64,000 bases of DNA from assembly GCA_964550025.1 (NCBI GenBank), contig CAZJYI010000014.1, forward strand, positions 1 to 64,000. The letters run 5' to 3'. Under the pieces are notes generated by a model. That model did no database searches. It was given only the letters and a program-made list of their open reading frames with translations, and had not been told where the DNA came from. Of the stretch, positions 9,509-20,100 are shown piece by piece (position 1 is the stretch's first letter; each line of letters begins with the position of its first letter). The position numbers were made by a program, and so were the translations under genes. The stretch is from CAZJYI01 sp964550025 (GTDB lineage Bacteria; Verrucomicrobiota; Kiritimatiellia; UBA8416; CAYOBW01).

Positions 9509-9928
9509 CTACTCCACATCGGGCCGCACGGGGGCGCGGCGTTTCTTTTTCTCCGACCGCTTGTGTTTATCCTGGAGCATACGCTCTTTCTGGCGTCGCG
9601 AGCGGCGCCGTTTCTGGCGGCGGATTTTCTCCATGCGTTGACGGCGCGCCGTCTTCAGGCCAAGGATCCGCTCCGCGATGCGGTCGCACAGTTCCCGCCG
9701 CGCGAGAAAGCGGTTCAGCTCGCGCGAGCGTTCACGCTGGCACTTCACTTCGATGCCGGTCGGTTCGTGCTTCAGGTAGACGCAGGAGGAGGTCTTGTTG
9801 ATCTTCTGGCCGCCCTTTCCGGAGCCCGCGATGAACTTCTCGACGAGGTCGCCTTCGTCGACACCGAGTTCCTTCATGCGCGCGGCAAGGCGTTCGCGTT
9901 TGGCCTGGCTGACGTAGGGGTCGGGCAT
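9509..9928 (-). CDS. Peptide chain release factor-like protein (GGQ domain)
   Basis: 139 aa from the ATG at 9928 (MPDPYVSQ); an upstream in-frame ATG at 9991 adds an unlikely tail. The class-I release-factor catalytic segment GSGKGGQKINKTSSCVYLKH is followed by a highly basic C-terminal tail rich in Arg and Lys. The codon-recognition domain of RF1/RF2 is absent. Such stand-alone RF-1 domain proteins (ArfB/YaeJ and C12orf65-like families) hydrolyse peptidyl-tRNA on stalled ribosomes, the basic tail entering the empty mRNA channel. Which subfamily this is cannot be decided by eye; the N-terminal helix MKELGVDEGDLVEKF is more like the bacterial 'release factor-like' group than ArfB. It is divergent from pheA. 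Confidence 0.85.
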   Translation of the reverse strand: MPDPYVSQAKRERLAARMKELGVDEGDLVEKFIAGSGKGGQKINKTSSCVYLKHEPTGIEVKCQRERSRELNRFLARRELCDRIAERILGLKTARRQRMEKIRRQKRRRSRRQKERMLQDKHKRSEKKKRRAPVRPDVE

Positions 9929-10012
9929 GGCAGTTTCTACTTTCTCGATCAAAGGGGAATTGGTATTGTAACGCGCTCCCAAACACATCACAGCGAAATC
10001 TGGAGAAAAAGC

Positions 10013-10843
10013 ATGGCATCACCGGAAGTCGCTTTTCTCGGCCCGCTCGGCACGTACTCCCACCTGGTCGCCGAGAAGCGGTTCGGGAAGAAGAGCACGC
10101 TGATACCGTTGCCCTCGATCCTCGACGTGTGCAGCTATGTTTCACGCCACGGCGACCGTTACGGCGTGGTGCCCATCGAGAATTCCTCGGGGGGCGCCAT
10201 CTACGAAACGGTAGACATCCTGCTCACGCACCGCCCGAGGGTGCACGTCATGGAGGAACTGACGCTGAACGTCCGCCTGGCGTTGATCGGCAGGAAGAAC
10301 ACGCGCCTCAACGTGCTGTACTCGCATTTTGCGCCAATGGAGCATTGCGCTCCGTGGATACGCAAGAATCTCCCACGGGTTCGCCGCCAGATCACGACGA
10401 GCACGGCCTCGGCGGCGATTCACGCGGCGTCGGAGCCCGGGGCGGCCGCGCTGGGCAACCGCAAGCTGGCCCGCGTGTACAACCTCGACGTCCTGCAGTA
10501 TCCCGTGGAAGCCGACATCCCCAACATCACCTCCTTCCTGGTGATCAAGGGAAAACGCGCGGCAACGGAACAGCCGAACAAGACCACGCTGGCGGCCAAG
10601 CTGCCCAACGTCCCCGGCAGTCTTTGCGATTTCCTGGATACATTCCGCAATGCAAGCGTCAACCTATCGCGGATCATCTCGCGGCCGATTCGCGGGTCTC
10701 ACAAGGAATACGCCTTTCTGGTCGATATCGAGGGCGGCACGGACAGCGACAAGGTCAAGCGCGCCCTCAAGGCGGCGCGCAAGACCTGCGTGGAGTTGCG
10801 CATCGTGGGGTCTTATCCGAGCAGGAGGCGATACAGTTCATAG
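10013..10843 (+). CDS. pheA: Prephenate dehydratase
   Basis: 276 aa. It converts prephenate to phenylpyruvate for phenylalanine synthesis in the cytosol. Family motifs visible are VAFLGPLGTYSH at the N-terminus, GVVPIENSSGGAIYET, the TTSTASAA segment and DIPNITSFLVI. A C-terminal ACT domain (GSLCDFLDTF...ISRPIR, about residues 200-270) would bind phenylalanine for feedback control; the family ESRP signature appears as ISRP. There is no chorismate mutase domain. The start is ATG 10013 with GGAGAA upstream; the frame stays open further upstream, but that part is antisense to the release-factor-like gene. Confidence 0.93.
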   Translation: MASPEVAFLGPLGTYSHLVAEKRFGKKSTLIPLPSILDVCSYVSRHGDRYGVVPIENSSGGAIYETVDILLTHRPRVHVMEELTLNVRLALIGRKNTRLNVLYSHFAPMEHCAPWIRKNLPRVRRQITTSTASAAIHAASEPGAAALGNRKLARVYNLDVLQYPVEADIPNITSFLVIKGKRAATEQPNKTTLAAKLPNVPGSLCDFLDTFRNASVNLSRIISRPIRGSHKEYAFLVDIEGGTDSDKVKRALKAARKTCVELRIVGSYPSRRRYSS

Positions 10844-11154
10844 GGGGAAAACAGACTGATGCCCAACGCTCAACAGCTCAGTCCAGAGTGTGAGATGATG
10901 GGGTGTCGGGTGTCGCGTGTCGGGTGTCGCGCGGGGAGATGTGATCACCCTTTCTGCGCCAACAGGCATGGGCCGGTTCCCCACCCGCCGTACTCGTGCA
11001 CCTGCACGTACACGCAACTCTCTCCTCTCCAGGCGTTAGAGATCGGCGTGCACGAGTACGTGTACGAGTGCGAGAGCCGACATAGGGCTGACGCCCCATC
11101 ACCGAGGTCCTTCAGCAGGATCGAGCCGTCGAAACTGACCTCTCCCGCTGTATC
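10844..11154. other. Intergenic with small repeats
   Basis: 311 bp without a gene. It contains two perfect 14-bp units (10904-10917 and 10918-10931, TGTCGGGTGTCGCG) and a 12-bp inverted pair, GTACTCGTGCAC (10990-11001) and GTGCACGAGTAC (11048-11059). Confidence 0.6.
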
Positions 11155-12402
11155 ATGAACACCTACCTCATCCTCGTTCTCGGCATTCTTCTCCTCGGCT
11201 ACCTGCTGGACGTTGTCAGCGGCTGGCTCAATCTTCGTCATCTTCGTGAAGAGCTGCCGAGCGAGTTCGAGGGGTTCTATGATGCCGGGCGATACGCGAC
11301 ATCGCAGCGTTACCTACGGGACAACACGCGGTTCGGGCTGCTCAGGAGCTCGATTGGTACGGCGTTGCTGCTCGTCCTCATTCCGGCCGGCGGGTTCAAC
11401 CTGGCGGACCGTATCGCCCGCGCCGCGGGACAGGGGGAGATCGTCACCGGTCTTCTCTTCGGCGGGATACTGCTGCTTGCGGGGCAGCTGCTGTCTGTTC
11501 CCTTTTCGTGGTACGACACCTTCGTGATCGAGGAACGGTACGGATTCAACAAGACGACGCCGCGAACGTTCTTGCTCGACCTGGTGAAGAGCCTGGCCCT
11601 CTCGATCATCATCGGCGCACCCGTATTCGCGCTGATCCTGTGGTTCTTCGGGGCCATGGGCAACGTGGCATGGGTGCTGTGCTGGGTGGCTGTCGTTGTC
11701 ATCCAGGTCTTTCTGATCTTCATCGCGCCGTACGTGATCATGCCCCTGTTCAACAAGTTCACGCCTCTCGAGGAAGTCGACTTGCGGCAGGCGATCGAGG
11801 GCTACGCGCGCAAGCAGGAATTCCGGATGAAGGGTGTCTACCAGATGGACGGTTCGCGCCGGTCGGCCAAGTCCAACGCCTTCTTCACCGGGTTCGGCCG
11901 CTCACGGCGAATTGTGTTGTTCGACACGCTCATCGGGCAGCACAGCGTGCCGGAGCTGGTGGCCATTGTGGCTCACGAGATGGGACACTACAAAAAGCGG
12001 CACATCATCCATGCCATGGCACGGGCCGTGGTCACGACCGGCGTGACGTTCTTCCTGTTGTCGCTTTTCATCAACAACCGCGGCCTTTTCGACGCGTTCC
12101 GGATGGAGCACGTGTCGGTGTACGCCAGCCTGGTGTTCTTCGGCTTCCTGTACACACCGATCGGGGTGGTGATCTCGGCGGCCGAACATGCCATCTCGCG
12201 AAGGCAGGAGTTCGAGGCGGACGCCTATGCCGCCGAAACCACGGACGATGCCGAGGCCATGATCGTCGCGTTGAAGAAGCTCAGTGTGGACAACCTGTCA
12301 AACCTGACGCCCCACCCGCTGAAGGTCTTCCTGGATTACAGTCACCCGCCGGTGTTGCGGCGAATCGAGGCGCTACGCGGGATGGTTGCCAGTGATCAGT
12401 GA
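11155..12402 (+). CDS. M48-family zinc metallopeptidase (Ste24/CAAX protease-like)
   Basis: 415 aa integral membrane protease. The zinc site is VAHEMGHYKKRH with the third ligand in EFEADAYA. N-terminal hydrophobic segments (LILVLGILLLGYLLDVVSG, LLFGGILLLAGQLLSVPF) and two central ones match the Ste24p layout, and length is close to the usual 410-430. The segment YGFNKTTPRTFLLD is characteristic of this family. In bacteria such proteins handle membrane-protein quality control; their substrates are unknown. The last residues (SDQ-stop) are encoded by a repeat tract (12391-12442), so the native C-terminus may have been replaced. Confidence 0.92.
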   Translation: MNTYLILVLGILLLGYLLDVVSGWLNLRHLREELPSEFEGFYDAGRYATSQRYLRDNTRFGLLRSSIGTALLLVLIPAGGFNLADRIARAAGQGEIVTGLLFGGILLLAGQLLSVPFSWYDTFVIEERYGFNKTTPRTFLLDLVKSLALSIIIGAPVFALILWFFGAMGNVAWVLCWVAVVVIQVFLIFIAPYVIMPLFNKFTPLEEVDLRQAIEGYARKQEFRMKGVYQMDGSRRSAKSNAFFTGFGRSRRIVLFDTLIGQHSVPELVAIVAHEMGHYKKRHIIHAMARAVVTTGVTFFLLSLFINNRGLFDAFRMEHVSVYASLVFFGFLYTPIGVVISAAEHAISRRQEFEADAYAAETTDDAEAMIVALKKLSVDNLSNLTPHPLKVFLDYSHPPVLRRIEALRGMVASDQ

Positions 12403-12442
12403 TCAGTCATCAGTGATCAGTGACCAGTGATCACTGATGACT
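12391..12442. repeat. AGTGATC self-similar tract overlapping a stop codon
   Basis: Repeated AGTGATCAGTGATCAGTC / AGTGACCAGTGATCACTG units. The TGA of the M48 protease (12400-12402) lies inside the tract. Confidence 0.75.
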
Positions 12443-12491
12443 CTCCTCCCGGTGACGACTGGCCGCGCTCGCGATCCAGAGCCGCACGCTT

Positions 12492-13325
12492 CTACTTCTT
12501 GCGCTTCGTCTTATGCTCTTCCCAGGCCGCCTGGGCCAGTTCCATCTCGCGCTTGAAGTCGCGCAGTTCCTGCTCGCCGACCTGGCTTGGCCCGCAGGTG
12601 ATGCTGCGATGAGTCTGTGAGGCAATCTCGCGCGCTTTTTCGATATTGGTAAGGAAACCTTCCCCCAGGGCCATTCCCGCGACCCGCCCTTCGGTGCGCG
12701 GCAGCCCCTTCGCCTCCGTCACGACCCCGGGCATCTTGTACGCTTCCGTAACACTGAAGCCCTTCACCATCGGCCCCATGGCGCTCATGATCTGGGGGGG
12801 CACGTCGGCGCCGGAGGCATCCTTCAGGCTCTTCATCAGGCTATCGCTGGTGAGCTTGTTCAAGGACTTGTTCACGACGTCGAGCACGTAGCCGTCGCCG
12901 TTCTCCTTGAAAGAAAAGCTCAACGACGTTTCCGGTGTCTTGTCAGTGCGAATCTTCACCTCGTTAATGTCTTCGAAATACCCGACCATGCTGATGGTTC
13001 GCCATCCTTGCTGGACGTTCTGCTTCGGCTCCGTGAAAGCCACAAAGCCCTCGCTGGAGCGCTCGATCCCGTCCACGTTGACCGCCGACGCCGAGATCTC
13101 CGACGGCTTGGGAATGTGCCGTTTGGTCGATCCGCCCAGCAGGGCCTCGACGCTGGCAAGCGCCTGGGACAACATGGATTCGTTTACCGTCACGGACAGG
13201 ATGACCTTGCCCGAACCGTCCGGCATTACCAGAATCTGATTCTTCATTTTGACGCATCCCGTGAGCAGCGCACTCAGAAGCGCTACGACGGTCACGGACC
13301 ACTTGATCGGTAGATTCCTCGACAT
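12492..13325 (-). CDS. Secreted lipoprotein of unknown function
   Basis: 277 aa. It begins MSRNLPIKWSVTVVALLSAL with lipobox LLTGC, so the protein should be lipidated on Cys and exported. The rest (VNVDGIERSSEGFVAFTEP, a Lys/Glu-rich C-terminus) matches no family I recognise; the C-terminal 40 residues look like a charged helix. Its ATG overlaps the larE stop as TGATG, so translation is coupled to larE. A GTG one codon upstream is an alternative start. Confidence 0.75.
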   Translation of the reverse strand: MSRNLPIKWSVTVVALLSALLTGCVKMKNQILVMPDGSGKVILSVTVNESMLSQALASVEALLGGSTKRHIPKPSEISASAVNVDGIERSSEGFVAFTEPKQNVQQGWRTISMVGYFEDINEVKIRTDKTPETSLSFSFKENGDGYVLDVVNKSLNKLTSDSLMKSLKDASGADVPPQIMSAMGPMVKGFSVTEAYKMPGVVTEAKGLPRTEGRVAGMALGEGFLTNIEKAREIASQTHRSITCGPSQVGEQELRDFKREMELAQAAWEEHKTKRKK

Positions 13326-14152
13326 CACACATCCCCTCCTTCAGCCAGTTCCAGTCCTTCGTTCATGCTGCCGGTGCGGTACCCCTGCAGATCGAGAGCC
13401 ACGTACCGAAATCCGGCAGCCTTTCCCGTTTCCACGATTCGCCCGCGCACACCTTCCTCCGCGGCACGGGACAACTCGGCAGGCTCCAGTTCGATGCGCG
13501 CCATGTCACCGTGGTGCCGCACCCTGATCTGCGTGAATCCGAGCTCACGCAGCACGCCCTCCATGCGGTCGATAGCACGGAGTTTCTCCTCGGTGATCGT
13601 CGAGCCGTAGGGAAACCTGGAGGCCAGGCAGGCAAACGCCGGTTTGGAGGCGGTCGGCAACCCCAGCTCGCGAGACAATGCGCGAATGTCCTCTTTGCCC
13701 AGTTCCGCCTCCAGCAGGGGACTCAAGACGCCCTGCTCGCACGCCGCGCGGCGTCCCGGCCGGTAATCCGACATGTCGTCCGCATTGGTTCCGTCGGCAA
13801 TGCGCTCGATGCCGTAGCGACCGGCCACCTCGCGAACCACTTCGAAGAGCTCGCTCTTGCAGTAGTAACAGCGATCGACGGGGTTCTCTGCGAATCCCTT
13901 GATATCGAGTTCATTGGACTCGACCACCTCGTGTCGAATCCCGAGTGCGGCCGCCAGTTCCGCGGCTTCGCGCTGCTCGTGTTCGGGATAGGTCGGCGAT
14001 AGCGCCGTTACGGCCAGCGCGCGGTCGCCCAGCTCGCGGGCCGTGACCGCCGCAAGGAACGAGCTGTCCACTCCTCCCGAGAACGCGACGGCAAGCCCGC
14101 CCGTTTCCCGTATGATCTGCTTCAGTTTCTCTGCCTTCTCGGCAAGCGTCAT
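13325..14152 (-). CDS. larE: ATP-dependent sacrificial sulfur transferase LarE-like
   Basis: 275 aa from the ATG at 14152 with GGAG upstream. The PP-loop SGGVDSS (25-31) adenylates the substrate. The conserved NPVDRCYYCKSEL segment is present and Cys175 in PAFACLASRFPYG aligns with the sacrificial Cys176 of Lactobacillus LarE, whose sulfur is donated to pyridinium dinucleotide during nickel-pincer cofactor synthesis. larA, larB and larC are not in the window, so the real acceptor is uncertain; many LarE homologues occur without the lar operon. It is followed without a gap by a lipoprotein gene. Confidence 0.88.
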   Translation of the reverse strand: MTLAEKAEKLKQIIRETGGLAVAFSGGVDSSFLAAVTARELGDRALAVTALSPTYPEHEQREAAELAAALGIRHEVVESNELDIKGFAENPVDRCYYCKSELFEVVREVAGRYGIERIADGTNADDMSDYRPGRRAACEQGVLSPLLEAELGKEDIRALSRELGLPTASKPAFACLASRFPYGSTITEEKLRAIDRMEGVLRELGFTQIRVRHHGDMARIELEPAELSRAAEEGVRGRIVETGKAAGFRYVALDLQGYRTGSMNEGLELAEGGDV

Positions 14153-14435
14153 GTCTGTCTCCACCCCATGGTCTTTGCTTCTGCGCGTCCTGCTCATTGT
14201 CATCAAGCGAAGGGATATGATAGGGTCTTGCGACCACAGGGACAAGGAAGGACGTTGTCCATGGTGCAAAAGGGGCGGATCTGCGATTCGGTGCACATTG
14301 CGGGATACGCTCTTACGAGCGCACTACAAACAGATGCCGGCTCGTTCGTAGTGCCGCCGTGAGGCGGTTCCCAATCATCAGGGCTCGATATACGCACCAA
14401 ATCGCAGATGCGCCCGTACAGAAGGGGCGGATGCC

Positions 14436-15317
14436 GTGTATGAGAGCTTGAATCCGGGTGAGCTTTTTCGCCCCGGTACGTTGCTGGCGCTTCTCGGCGC
14501 GATGCTGGTTTTTGCCGCCGGCGTCGTGGTGGACGTATTCCTGCTGGTACGGCTGATTCGGCGGCCGCCCGGTTGGTTTCCGCGGTACAAGGCTGTTCGC
14601 GCGCAACCGTGGACATGGCTGGAAGCGCTGTCCATTCTGGCCGTCCTGTACATATTCCGGGTTGCGCTGGCGTGGTACGGTTCGCCGCCGCCCGACCTGG
14701 AAACAGCGTCCACCGGCGAGCTCATGCAGCCGCTCTTTTTCTCCGCCCTGGGGTTCCACGGCGTTGGTCTTCTGCTGGTGATCCTGTACATGCAGTGGCA
14801 TGACGCCAGTTGGCTCACGGCATTCGGGAGCTCCGCGAAACGCATGCCGCGCTCCTTGCTCCGGGGCATCGTCGGCTACTTCGCCGTGATGCCTTTTGTC
14901 ATGACGGCGATGCTGATCACGGCCGTGGTTTGTACACTGGTCGGCTACCGCCCCGAACCACAGATCGTGGTGCAGATTCTCCAGCGAACGGATTCCCCTC
15001 TCCTCCTGTTGTACCTCGGCGTGGTGGCGATTGCGGTCGCCCCGATCGTGGAAGAGCTGCTCTTTCGCGGAGTGGGCCTTTCCTTTCTCGGGAAACACGT
15101 GCATCCCGTGGCGGCCATCCTGTGCATCTCGGTCTTCTTCGCGGCCGTGCACATGCACCTTGCATCCCTGCTGCCGATCTTCGTGCTGGCGGTGGGGCTG
15201 TCGCTGGCCTATCTCTACACGGGTGATATCGTCGTCCCGGTGATCATGCACGCGGTGTTCAACGGCATGAGCCTGGTCGCGGCGATGCTGGTCAAGGACG
15301 CGATGCCGTTCGGGTGA
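14436..15317 (+). CDS. CPBP-family intramembrane metalloprotease
   Basis: 293 aa with about eight hydrophobic segments. The CPBP (Abi, PF02517) motifs are in order: EELLFRG (Glu-Glu plus Arg), then FFAAVHMHLASLLPIFVLAV with its His, then PVIMHAVFNG. These belong to the Rce1-like glutamic/metal intramembrane proteases, used in bacteria for peptide maturation or self-immunity. The start is GTG 14436 with AAGGGG upstream; the nearby ATGs are out of frame. No bacteriocin genes are adjacent, so its substrate is unknown. Confidence 0.85.
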   Translation: MYESLNPGELFRPGTLLALLGAMLVFAAGVVVDVFLLVRLIRRPPGWFPRYKAVRAQPWTWLEALSILAVLYIFRVALAWYGSPPPDLETASTGELMQPLFFSALGFHGVGLLLVILYMQWHDASWLTAFGSSAKRMPRSLLRGIVGYFAVMPFVMTAMLITAVVCTLVGYRPEPQIVVQILQRTDSPLLLLYLGVVAIAVAPIVEELLFRGVGLSFLGKHVHPVAAILCISVFFAAVHMHLASLLPIFVLAVGLSLAYLYTGDIVVPVIMHAVFNGMSLVAAMLVKDAMPFG

Positions 15318-15320
15318 GTC

Positions 15321-15731
15321 TCACTCCAGCTTCTTGATACGGGTGGCCACCAGCATCTCCGGCGTGTGGTCGCCGTAGCTGTATATGTTACCCACGACGC
15401 GAACGCGGTCTCCGACCTCCGGCTTGTAGCGATGCGCCATGCGGTCGAACATCAGCTTGATGCGCGCACCGTTGTCGTCGAGGTACATGATGTAATTGTC
15501 GCACTCGCCAACGCCGAAGTCGCAGGGGTGCAGCACCGCAACCGTTCCGCGCACACGAATCGTCCACCCAGCGTAGGCCATGAAGTCATCGCTGAGCTCC
15601 CGAACGGTCAATTCGCTGAAGAGTTGCGGCCAGAAGACGGCCAGCATGACGGCACAGAAGACGAGCGCGATGACGGTCCCGATCTTCTCGGCACGTCGCG
15701 TCGGGGGCTTGTGCTGTGAGGAATCAGCCAT
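15321..15731 (-). CDS. Small single-pass membrane protein with OB-like domain
   Basis: 136 aa from ATG 15731 (MADSSQHKPP); the frame extends upstream, but only as antisense of mtnA. There is a single membrane helix IGTVIALVFCAVMLAVFW (about 19-36). The outer domain ends RVRVVGNIYSYGDHTPEMLV, similar in feel to OB-fold tRNA_anti/YdeI-like domains, but I cannot assign it. It is convergent with the CPBP gene (3 bp between stops) and divergent from mtnA. Confidence 0.65.
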   Translation of the reverse strand: MADSSQHKPPTRRAEKIGTVIALVFCAVMLAVFWPQLFSELTVRELSDDFMAYAGWTIRVRGTVAVLHPCDFGVGECDNYIMYLDDNGARIKLMFDRMAHRYKPEVGDRVRVVGNIYSYGDHTPEMLVATRIKKLE

Positions 15732-15884
15732 TCCGGCTGCAACGTTCTCACGGGTACGGTGCCGGTTCAAGCGCCGAGTTTGGGGGCGGGAGGCGGAGAC
15801 AGGGGGCAGTCTCCGCACGGTGCTACCGTCACTGCTCCAGAAATGCCTTGATCCCGGCGGTGCTTTGCCGCATACACATCCGGC

Positions 15885-16946
<1,062 letters not shown>

Positions 16947-17133
16947 CGCATCCCGACCCGTGGGATCCGGTGGGGGAAGCGGGCCACGAGCCTGTCGCGC
17001 TTGGAAGAACAGTTCGCCGTCACCGGCGTATCCCAGATTTCAAATCTCAGATTTCAAACGGCACTCAGCACGACGCAGTTGTCTGCTATTCTCGACGCCG
17101 ATTCTCACAATCGATTCCAAGTCCGACAGGCTC

Positions 17134-20100
17134 CTAGTCGCCCCGCTCGATCATTCGTCCGTTGAACTGCGCGAGTGTTTCCATCTCTTCCCGGACGGTG
17201 GACGTGCACGCTTTCGGGTCAGCCCAGAGGCGGCGAATCGGCGTCTCTTCCAGGGGCGAGAAATCCTCGATCAGCGCGCCGCGGCACCGCAGCTCGACCA
17301 GGGGCATCCCGGCGAGCGCTTCAAGATCGCTGACATCCGTGGTGGTGATATTCAGCGATTTGAGCTCCGCGCCGGCAAGTCCCGACAGGTCTGCCACGTC
17401 AGTCGCCGCGAGGTTGAGGTAGGCAACGCTGCTGTCGCTCAGGATTTCCGTTTCGCTGAATGCCGTACCCGAGAGGTCCAAGCGCTGCAACGGCATCCCG
17501 CGAAGCACGTCGAAGTCATCCACGAGGCAGTTTGCGAGTGTCAGCTCGAAGAGCTTCATTCCGGCCAGGTCCGAGATGTCCGTCACCCGTGAATCGGAAA
17601 GCAGAAGGGTTTCAAGCGGCATGTCCGCCAACCACGACAGACTCTTGGCGCTCGTTTCGCGCAGGTCGAGCCACGTCAACCGCTTGGCAGCCAACGGTTG
17701 GAAATCCGCGACCTTCGTACCGGCCAGGCCGAGCTTCACGAGCGGCATCTTCTTCACGAAGGTGAGGGAGCGGACGGGCAGGCCGTCAAGGTAGAGCTCT
17801 TCCAGTTGGAGATCCCCGAGGGGGGTCAGCGTAGTCACGCGCGTTCCGCTGATGTCCAGCGTACGCAACAGTTCTTTGTTCTGCAGAGAAGCGACATCAC
17901 GCACACTGGTATTGCGCAGCGACAGTTCCTCCAACGGCATATGCGCCAACAGATCGAGATCGCTGAAACGGCAGTTCTCCAGCACGAGGCGCCTCAGCCG
18001 AAGGTCCTCGATCGCGCTCACGCCGGCGAGTTTGCGTCTTTCCTGCGCGCGCACAATACACTCGAGCACACGCAGCCCGTGCACACCGCCCAGGGCGGAT
18101 ATGTCCGCGATGTTCGCCGACCGGATGCGAATGCCGTAGAGGCGGCCGTCCTCGGCCTTCTGAACACGGATCTCGTGGGGTTCAACACCGGGATTGTCGG
18201 CCACCAGCCCTTCGAACGCCGGATGGTCCGAAACAACGGCCTGTTCCCAACCCGCGTCATCCCCTCCGCGGCCCCCGGCCAGGGTATCGGGTTCGGGAGC
18301 CATGGCCGGCGGTTCCGGGCGAACACCGGCATTCTTGAGCACCTCCAGAACCGGAACGGCACGATTGGCGAAGGCCGTCTCGCCGTAGTCGGCAATGAAC
18401 CGCGCAACCCCCAACTCGGTGCGCTCGACGATGGTGGGGGTGAACTGTCGTTGGGTGATCGCTTCCACCCAGCCGTCCTCTTCGTACTCCGGATCGTCGA
18501 TTTCAATGCCGAGGCTGGACAGCAGGCGGAGCAGAGCACGTTGGGCCGCGTCGTCCGCCGCCCTGGTCTGCAGTTCGCGTGTGCGCGCAACCAGGCGTTC
18601 CGAGAGTTGGGGGCCCGCGCTGAGGAAGTAGCGCTCCGCGTGTGGCCAGGCCTTTGAGTTCAGAGCCATCATCCCCTTCGCCAGGCAGACGTGCGGTTCG
18701 TCATCGGAGCCCATGCGGGCGAGCATCTCGCGCGAAGAGAGGTCGTTGACGCCGAATGAGAGGGTACGTTCCGCCCCGCCCACACCGCCGGTGCGTTCGC
18801 GAACCTCGATTCGGTTCTCGTGTACGCGGTCGATCGTGAAACGGTGCCTGCCGTCGGCCAACTCAACGTAGACGCGCCGTCCCTCCTGCTCACGGAACGA
18901 GTCCAGAACGGCCTGATGCACATCGCACGCTCTGCGCAGAATGCCGCGCACGGTCTCGAGCTCCGGCGTAAGCGCCACAAGGCCGGCCTCGCGGGCGGCA
19001 TCGGTCAACTGGTTGAGCCCGTCGAAAGCGCCCCCGGAGACCACCGCGTCGACCACCGTGTCAAGGACCTGGGCGGTCAGCTTGTCGGCTTCCGCCTCGA
19101 GCGCGGCCCGTTCGACGGCAGCCTTCTCGTGCTGCTTTCTCAGCTCCGCGGCGCGTTCGAGACGCGCGTCCCGCGTGGCTTCCGCCATCCTGCCGACGTA
19201 TTCCTCGAAGATGCGCGCGGCCTCGAGGTACTCGCCACTATCCACGTTATCGGCGATGGCTTCTTCCAGGTCGGCGAGCACGCTCCGGATGTCGTTCTCC
19301 AGCGTCTCCGTGAGCTTGTTCGCCTCGTCTTCGGCCATCAGGGAGTACTTCGTCCCCCGCGCCTCGCGGGCGACCTGGCGGTAGCGCCGTATGGCGTCTT
19401 CGCGTTCCGCGGGGTGTTCCGCCGCCCACTTGGCGGCAAACTCGTACATCTCCTTGGCGCGCTGCGTCCGAGTGTCGACGGGGCGCGGGGGCCGCGGCGT
19501 CGGGGGCGCCGGTTTTGGCCGCGGCGTCGGGGTTGGGGGCGGGCGGTGACGGTTGTACACCTCGCGGAATGCCAGGACCCCTATGGCAATGACCAACCCG
19601 CCGGCAACGGCCAGCAGCACCTTGGCGAAAGGCGGTACGCCGTCGCGTTTGCGCCGCATGTCGGCGGGATAGACGGGAGCATGGTGCAGCCGTCGCTTGC
19701 TCCGGCGAACGGTGCTGACCCCATCCGGGAGTTTCCTGCCGGCGGGCAGCATGCCCTTCTTGACTCTCTGGATGTCCTGGCGGACGGACTCCCAGTCCTG
19801 GTGCCGATAGGCACGGTCCTTGGCCAGCATCTTCTCGAGCAGCCAGCACATGGCCTTTGACACCTTGGGATTGAGATCGATCGGGTCCGGAACGCGCTCG
19901 GTTTCCTGCAGATCGATGATCTCGGTCTCCGCGGAACCTTCGAAGAGCATCTTGCCGGTAACAACCTGGTACAGCGTGGCGCCCAGCGCGTAGATATCGG
20001 CGCGGCAGTCGAGATCGGCATCGCCGCGCACCTGTTCGGGAGACATGTAGGCGGGAGTGCCCATAATCTCTTCCTGGTACGCGTCGTGGCCCATTCTGCT

